In this document: positions 7,104 to 10,867 of the stretch, piece after piece
How positions within the stretch are numbered: the stretch's first letter is position 1
Layout of the letters: every line of letters begins with the position of its first letter
From: a candidate division FCPU426 bacterium
Lineage (GTDB): Bacteria; Oederibacteriota; PGYV01; Palsa-1178
Assembly (NCBI GenBank): GCA_003167475.1
Contig: PMTB01000211.1
Location: 1 to 10,867, forward strand
Direction: 5' to 3'
Length of the DNA: 10,867 nucleotides
The notes under the pieces: model-generated
The model's database searches: none
What the model was told of the DNA's origin: nothing
Seen by the model: only the letters and a program-made list of their open reading frames with translations
Translations under genes and position numbers: made by a program

Positions 7104-7769
7104 GTGAAAAAGTCTTCATACTGGTTGATTGCGGTTATCGTTGCCATCATATCTTCATCATGCGCGGGGGTAATAGGCTTAAAAACCCCGGTGCTCACAG
7201 GCGGTAAAATAGAAACCAAGGGATATGTGGCGAAAAAACCGCCCGTACTTTTTGACGATTTTGAAGCCGGCTCCGTCATAGGCGCGTACGCGTACGCGAA
7301 TACCGCGGGATCGGCGTCGGCCAAACTCATGATAAGCGAACCCGCGACAGACAAGGCGCACGGCGGCAGTTACTGCGCAAAAGCTGTTTTCGACACCGGC
7401 ACAAACGCGGACTGGGGCTGCGGCTTCGGATGCCAGTCCACTTACGGCGGCGGGTATATAGACGCGACAGGGCACGAGTACCTGTCCATGTGGGTAAAGG
7501 TAAACGAAGGGGTATCTTATTATATATTTGTCAATGAAGCGGCCGCAAACGGGGCCGACGGCGAATTCTGGAACGGCCCGTCCATGACCGGTTCGGGCGA
7601 CTGGCAGCTTTATGAAGTGCCGTTTGAGGATTTTTACAAGAATATTTACTCCGGCAACCAGAGCGGGAATAACGTGATGGACCTGTCAGGCCTCGGGACC
7701 GTGGGCGCCCAGCTTGCCGGCGCGCAGGGCAAGGGCACTTTTTTTATGGATGATATATCATTTAAATAA
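7104..7769 (+). CDS. CBM11-like lipoprotein, tandem paralog A (third of four)
   Basis: GTG 7104 has GGGAG (7093-7097) six bases upstream and starts a lipoprotein signal, MKKSSYWLIAVIVAIISSSC, Cys20. The lipobox SSSC is weak at position -3 but otherwise acceptable, and Ala at +2 predicts outer-membrane sorting. A polar spacer runs to about residue 47. The domain begins FDDFEAGS (50-57) and continues DKAHGGSYCA (83-92), WGCGFG (104-109), YIFVNEAAANGADGEFW (140-156), WQLYEVPFEDF (167-177) and a final FMDDISFK. This matches the CBM11 order known from clostridial mixed-linkage beta-glucanases: DDFE at the N-terminus, then E-x(n)-GDGE-x-W, then W-x(4,5)-PF-x-x-F, then V/M-DDI at the end. The product is a bare domain of 221 aa with no catalytic module. 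Binding of beta-1,3-1,4-glucan or cellulose chains is inferred from the family. Confidence 0.8.
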   Translation: MKKSSYWLIAVIVAIISSSCAGVIGLKTPVLTGGKIETKGYVAKKPPVLFDDFEAGSVIGAYAYANTAGSASAKLMISEPATDKAHGGSYCAKAVFDTGTNADWGCGFGCQSTYGGGYIDATGHEYLSMWVKVNEGVSYYIFVNEAAANGADGEFWNGPSMTGSGDWQLYEVPFEDFYKNIYSGNQSGNNVMDLSGLGTVGAQLAGAQGKGTFFMDDISFK

Positions 7770-7786
7770 AGAGTTGGGAGGATTAA

Positions 7787-8452
7787 GTGAGAAAAATAAC
7801 TGTTGTATCGATATTGACGTTGACGGCGTTTTTATTTGCCGGCTGCGCCGGGGTCATGACATTCAGGAACCCCAATAAATCAAAGGAAGCAAAAATTGCC
7901 GGCGGGGCAAAAGCGGTACAGCCGGTTAAATTCGAGGATTTTGAGAACGGCACGCTGGTAGGTTCATACGGTTACGCGAATACAGCGGGCGGCGCGAATG
8001 TAAAGTACGCGATCGGCGATCCGTCAGCTGATAAAGCGCATGGCGGGCAGTACTGCGCAGTGGCCTCTTACAACACCGGAACGAACTCGGACTGGGGTTG
8101 CGGTTTCGGGAGCGCCTCATCATACGCTTCAGGCGGTTATTTTGACGCGGGTGGAAGGGACCATATCACATTTTGGGCGAATGTCCCCGAGAATGTGACT
8201 TTTTATGTATTTATAAATGAAGCTTCGGCAAACGGGGCTGACGGTGAATTCTGGAACGGGCCTTCGATAACAGGTTCCGGTAAATGGGTGGAATACTCGG
8301 TGCCTTTTGACGAACTGTTTAAAAATATCTATTCCGGCAGCCAGATGGGTAATAATGCCTTTGACCCGCAGGGAATAGGAGTGGTGGGTTTCCAGATAGG
8401 CGGAAACCAGGGCAAGGACAAGTTCATGGTGGACGACATCTGGTTCAAATAA
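7787..8452 (+). CDS. CBM11-like lipoprotein, tandem paralog B (fourth of four)
   Basis: GTG 7787 has GGGAGG (7776-7781) five bases upstream and lies 17 bases after the previous stop, so the two are surely co-transcribed. The signal MRKITVVSILTLTAFLFAGC has a good lipobox (FAGC, Cys20) with Ala at +2. The protein has 221 residues, the same as its neighbour, and aligns end to end with it: FEDFENGT, YANTAGGA, DKAHGG-YCA (83-91), TGTN-DWGCGFG, NGADGEFWNGPS-TGSG-W, VPFDELFKNIYSG-Q-GNN, and QGKDKFMVDDIWFK. More than half the positions are identical, while the signal and spacer differ, which points to duplication followed by divergence. Two domain cysteines (90 and 105) are shared with paralog A and could form a disulfide; A has one more. 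A CBM11-type beta-glucan-binding role is inferred. Confidence 0.8.
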   Translation: MRKITVVSILTLTAFLFAGCAGVMTFRNPNKSKEAKIAGGAKAVQPVKFEDFENGTLVGSYGYANTAGGANVKYAIGDPSADKAHGGQYCAVASYNTGTNSDWGCGFGSASSYASGGYFDAGGRDHITFWANVPENVTFYVFINEASANGADGEFWNGPSITGSGKWVEYSVPFDELFKNIYSGSQMGNNAFDPQGIGVVGFQIGGNQGKDKFMVDDIWFK

Positions 8453-8455
8453 ATT

Positions 8456-8584
8456 CAAAACATTCAGATAGGTGAGAGTAGATAGTAGATAAAACAAAAA
8501 CAAAAAAGCGGGCGAAAGCCCGCTTTTGTTTTTTATATTGTTCTGCCTTATCTACTCTCACCTTTCACCTATCTGAATGTTTTG
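8456..8584 (+). repeat. 129-bp imperfect palindrome centred on a terminator
   Basis: The left arm 8456-8475 (CAAAACATTCAGATAGGTGA) is the perfect reverse complement of 8565-8584. Inside it, GGTGAGAGTAGATA (8471-8484) is the perfect reverse complement of 8549-8562. The right arm has 7 extra bases created by a TCACCTT/TCACC duplication, and the left arm has a 7-bp tandem duplication of its own (GTAGATA twice, 8478-8491). The centre is the terminator hairpin. It may be a small mobile or REP/MITE-like element, or a long mRNA 3' structure. It starts three bases after TAA 8450-8452. Confidence 0.8.
8504..8534 (+). terminator. Rho-independent terminator, apparently bidirectional
   Basis: GCGGGC (8508-8513) and GCCCGC (8518-8523) pair around a GAAA tetraloop, extended by AAAA/TTTT, and are followed by GTTTTTT. 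On the - strand the same stem is followed by T6-G-T5-G-T4, an even better U-tract. It ends the lipoprotein operon 50-80 bases after the last stop. Confidence 0.9.
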
Positions 8585-8586
8585 AT

Positions 8587-8609
8587 CCCCCCCGGTTTGA
8601 CCGGGGGGG
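8587..8609. repeat. C7GG/CCG7 hairpin
   Basis: Seven C and GG (8587-8595) pair perfectly with CC and seven G (8601-8609) around TTTGA, giving a 9-bp all-G/C stem. It sits two bases beyond the palindrome end. It has no U-tract and its function is unknown. Such homopolymer runs are prone to length change. Confidence 0.6.
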
Positions 8610-8947
8610 TGCGAGGGATGTTGAAGCGTCCGGTTAGAGACGCCGCAATCCCTGTTTCATGAAAATACAGTAAAGGCCCCTTATATGGCCCTGCACATCT
8701 TATACGACATAATTGCGTGTTGAAAAGTTCCAAAAAAATGCCGGCCGGGTTTATCGATTAAACAGTTTATTAAATAGTTACGGGTTAAATTACCCGCAGC
8801 TTGCTGCGTTAGAACAAGGGCCGCAACCCTACAGTCCGCAGAATACGGATAATGGTTGCGAATCTTGTAAGTAAGGCAGGGTTCAATACTCCGTCAGCTC
8901 TGTTGCGGGGATGCATTATTGAAAAACTTTAAATGATGGGTTTTACA
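8610..8947. other. Noncoding stretch with several potential stem-loops
   Basis: No convincing gene is visible on either strand. Potential stems are: AGGGAT/ATCCCT enclosing GCGTC/GACGC (8614-8653); the palindrome TTTCATGAAA (8655-8664); CGGGT/ACCCG (8781-8796), overlapping CGCAGC/GCTGCG (8795-8808); and CGCAACC/GGTTGCG (8822-8860) enclosing TCCG/CGGA. The last has two competing partners: GTTGCGG (8902-8908) for CCGCAAC, and AGGGTT (8878-8883) for AACCCT. The stretch lies upstream of the glucanase promoter, so it would not be in that gene's leader if that promoter is the only one. It may be a small RNA, a decayed element or a regulatory region. Confidence 0.4.
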
Positions 8948-8976
8948 TTGACTTGCGATAATAACAGCGTTATAAT
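8948..8976 (+). promoter_or_regulatory. Sigma70-like promoter of the GH9 gene with candidate operator
   Basis: TTGACT (8948-8953) and TATAAT (8971-8976) are 17 bp apart, close to ideal. The expected start near 8983 leaves a leader of about 25 bases carrying GAGGAG (8997-9002) before ATG 9008. An inverted repeat, ATAATAAC-AGC-GTTATAAT (8958-8976, one mismatch in eight), covers the spacer and -10, a position where a repressor would block polymerase. The AT-rich content means it could be chance. Confidence 0.8.
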
Positions 8977-9007
8977 AGTATTGGTGAGGTAGACTCGAGG
9001 AGAGCGC

Positions 9008-10867
9008 ATGAAACTTGTTTTTAAACGCATATCTGCCATAGTTCTGTTTTTTTCTTTATTTTCCGCTTTTATTTTTCCCGCCCCCGTATCCGAACAGGTC
9101 ATCGTGGACCAGTTCGGCTGGAGGACAGCCGATAAAAAGGTGGCTGTACTCGCAAAACCCATCACTGGCCAGAATTCAGCCGTTACGTATACGCTGCCCG
9201 CAAACGGCGCCGCTTTTCAGGTCCGTAGGGCCTCGGATAATTCAACCGCTTACGCGGGCACCGTCACCAGTTTCAACGGCGGCGCGACAAACGCGCAGTC
9301 GGGTGACCAGGCATGCTGGGCCGATTTCACGGCTTTAACCGCGCCGGGGACCTATTATGTTTATGACCCGACCAATAATGTCCAATCGTATAATTTTGAC
9401 ATAAGGGACGATATTTTTAATAATATCCTCAAGACCGCCGGGAGATTCTTTTTTTACCAGCGCTGCGGCGGGAATATTGACGCGGCCCACGGCGGCAACT
9501 GGAACCATACCGCGTGCCACGAGGGCGCAAACCAGGACCTCGCCGCGCACCTTTGGAACCTGAGCGCGGACCAGGGGCAGCCAAAGGACGTGCATGGCGG
9601 CTGGCACGACGCGGGGGACTTTAACAAGTATGTGCCTTTCACCCTTGACGCGGTGTTCGCGCTCATGATGGCATACGAACTCAACCCTGCCGCTTTCGGA
9701 GACGACTGGAACATCCCGGAGTCTGGCAACGGCGTGCCTGACGTGCTTGACGAGATAAAGTGGGAACTTGACTGGATGCTGAGGATGCAAAACGCCGACG
9801 GCTCGGTCTGCAACAGGGTTGGCGTGCTTAATTATATCACTGCTTACCCCCAGAATGATTCACAGACAAGGTATTATACATTGCCCACAACCTGGGCGAC
9901 TTCCACGTTCGCAGGACTGGCCGCCCATGGCGCGAGGCTTTTTGCCGCTTATAACGCGCAGTATCCCGGCTACGCGGGCACGCTGACAACGGCTGCTCAA
10001 AACGCATGGACCTACCTTGCCGCCAACACTTCAATGACGCCTGCTTCCGGCGCAGACGGCGGAGGCTCCGGCGGAGGAACGGGATTTGCGGCCGCCGACG
10101 GCAACGGCAGCGCCGCTGACGACGCCAGGCGCAGGCTCTTTGCCGCGGCAGAACTCTATAAGACCACTGGCACGGCTATTTACAGGACTTATTTTGACGC
10201 GAATTATAATTCGGCCGCGCTCACAGACGCGGGGCATCAGCCTATCACGAGTAATTTTTTTGACACATCGTCGTCATGGATTGACGAGATGGGTATGATA
10301 GTTTACGCGTCCATAAGCGGTTATGCCGTGAATGCGGCGGCGGTTGCCGCGATCAAGACATCCTTAAAGAACGGGATAGAAAATAATGTGGTGGGCAACT
10401 ATACGGGGAATGCCGACCCCTACAGGTCGTATATGTGGGACGGCCATTATTGCTGGGGATCTAACCAGATCAAGGCGCAGTGGGCCTCTTTGCCGATATA
10501 CGGCATATACCTGAATGTAAACGCGGCGAATAATGCCCTTTACAAGGAATGCGCCGAAGAATACCTGCATTATTTTCACGGAAGGAATCCGCTGTCATAC
10601 ATATATCTTTCAAACATGGGGTCAAAAGGGGCCAACCTGACATCGGGTAAATCCGTCATGCAGATCTACCACGGCTGGTTCTATGCGGGTTCGCCTTTAT
10701 ACGACGGCGCTTCCTCCACTTACGGACAGGCGCCGGGCATGCTTGCGGGAGGGGCCAACCAGTTCTATGATGTGGCATCCGTAATACCGCCGGCGAGCCA
10801 GCCTCCGCAAAAATCATTTAAGGACTGGCACATCGGCTGGAACGGGACTTTTGATGAACATTCATGG
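9008..10867 (+). CDS. GH9 family glucanase with N-terminal CelD_N Ig-like domain, 3'-truncated by the window edge
   Basis: The frame is open for 620 codons from ATG 9008 to the last base, with no stop. Residues 1 to about 27 are a Sec signal peptide. Residues about 28-133 (VSEQVIVDQFGW ... GTYYVYDP ... YNFDIRDDIF) form the Ig-like CelD_N domain that precedes the catalytic module in many GH9 enzymes. The (alpha/alpha)6 catalytic domain follows: HGGWHDAGDFNKY has Asp201 and Asp204, matching the paired Asp from which the family's catalytic base comes. GVPDVLDEIKWELDWMLRMQ is also typical, and HGRNPLSYIY (524-533) corresponds to the GxNP region. IYHGWF (His555) and APGMLAGGANQFYD follow. The acid Glu, normally in a later NE-x-A-I-Y-Y motif, lies beyond the window. 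A Gly/Ala/Asp-rich insertion occurs near GADGGGSGGGTG. GH9 enzymes invert the anomeric centre while hydrolysing beta-1,4-glucosidic bonds (cellulose, beta-glucan, cello-oligosaccharides); endo versus exo action cannot be told here. Confidence 0.93.
   Translation, partial: MKLVFKRISAIVLFFSLFSAFIFPAPVSEQVIVDQFGWRTADKKVAVLAKPITGQNSAVTYTLPANGAAFQVRRASDNSTAYAGTVTSFNGGATNAQSGDQACWADFTALTAPGTYYVYDPTNNVQSYNFDIRDDIFNNILKTAGRFFFYQRCGGNIDAAHGGNWNHTACHEGANQDLAAHLWNLSADQGQPKDVHGGWHDAGDFNKYVPFTLDAVFALMMAYELNPAAFGDDWNIPESGNGVPDVLDEIKWELDWMLRMQNADGSVCNRVGVLNYITAYPQNDSQTRYYTLPTTWATSTFAGLAAHGARLFAAYNAQYPGYAGTLTTAAQNAWTYLAANTSMTPASGADGGGSGGGTGFAAADGNGSAADDARRRLFAAAELYKTTGTAIYRTYFDANYNSAALTDAGHQPITSNFFDTSSSWIDEMGMIVYASISGYAVNAAAVAAIKTSLKNGIENNVVGNYTGNADPYRSYMWDGHYCWGSNQIKAQWASLPIYGIYLNVNAANNALYKECAEEYLHYFHGRNPLSYIYLSNMGSKGANLTSGKSVMQIYHGWFYAGSPLYDGASSTYGQAPGMLAGGANQFYDVASVIPPASQPPQKSFKDWHIGWNGTFDEHSW

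Noticed and set aside
7283..7298. 16-bp perfect palindrome CGCGTACGCGTACGCG
   Set aside because: It lies inside a coding region and comes from alternating Ala and Tyr codons (GCG TAC); no sign of a regulatory role.
8619..8663. Short + strand frame ATG TTG AAG to TGA (14 codons) after the G-rich hairpin
   Set aside because: Too short, poor ribosome-site spacing and part of a potential stem-loop.
8821..8908. tRNA-like arrangement: 7-bp CCGCAAC/GTTGCGG acceptor-like pairing and a TTCAATA loop at 8882-8888
   Set aside because: The T-stem-like part has a mismatch and a wobble, eight bases separate it from the acceptor strand instead of none, and no D-arm or anticodon arm fits.
8929..9165. Minus-strand open frame across the glucanase start
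   Set aside because: It is antisense to the signal peptide and promoter of a clear GH9 gene, has no Shine-Dalgarno and shows no recognisable domain.
9335..9790. Minus-strand 151-codon open frame inside the glucanase
   Set aside because: It overlaps the conserved GH9 sequence including the DAGD motif; it is a by-product of GC-rich codon positions.
1..10867. CRISPR array, rRNA, transposase, toxin-antitoxin or phage genes
   Set aside because: No regularly spaced direct repeats, no rRNA-like stretch and no recombinase or phage-type protein were seen on either strand.

Overview
The window reads as a chromosome segment of a Gram-negative-type (diderm), plant-polysaccharide-degrading bacterium. 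All genes lie on the + strand. The evidence for an outer membrane is two large beta-barrel-type proteins ending in phenylalanine, one with an N-terminal SLH-like/coiled-coil region (an OmpM/SlpA-type peptidoglycan-tethered porin layout), plus several lipoproteins with no Asp after the lipid-modified Cys. The Ser/Thr/Pro linker, CBM11-like lipoproteins and CBM9-like protein recall uncultured lineages near Fibrobacterota or Candidatus Goldbacteria. That placement is an impression from protein style, not a measurement.

Layout: (1) 2-1978, an outer-membrane barrel protein whose 5' end lies outside the window. (2) 1995-4115, an SLH-type porin interrupted by one in-frame amber codon at 2796-2798. 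(3) A sigma70-like promoter, then 4178-4921, an exported CBM9-like protein, followed by a strong hairpin. (4) 5084-8452, four consecutive lipoproteins (272, 356, 221 and 221 aa) with CBM11-like/beta-sandwich domains; the last two are tandem paralogs. (5) 8456-8609, a 129-bp imperfect palindrome built around a Rho-independent terminator, then a G/C-homopolymer hairpin. (6) 8610-8947, a noncoding stretch with several potential hairpins. (7) A consensus-like promoter with a candidate operator, then 9008-10867, a GH9 glucanase with an N-terminal CelD_N Ig-like domain, cut by the window end before its catalytic acid.

Functional reading (inference): the genes could form a surface beta-glucan capture and hydrolysis locus. 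The lipoproteins and CBM9-like protein would bind glucan, the GH9 enzyme would cut it, and the barrels would let oligosaccharides cross the outer membrane. No SusC/SusD pair, ABC transporter, dockerin or cohesin is visible. The most unusual points are the amber codon in the porin, the array of stand-alone CBM-like lipoproteins, and the terminator-centred palindrome.
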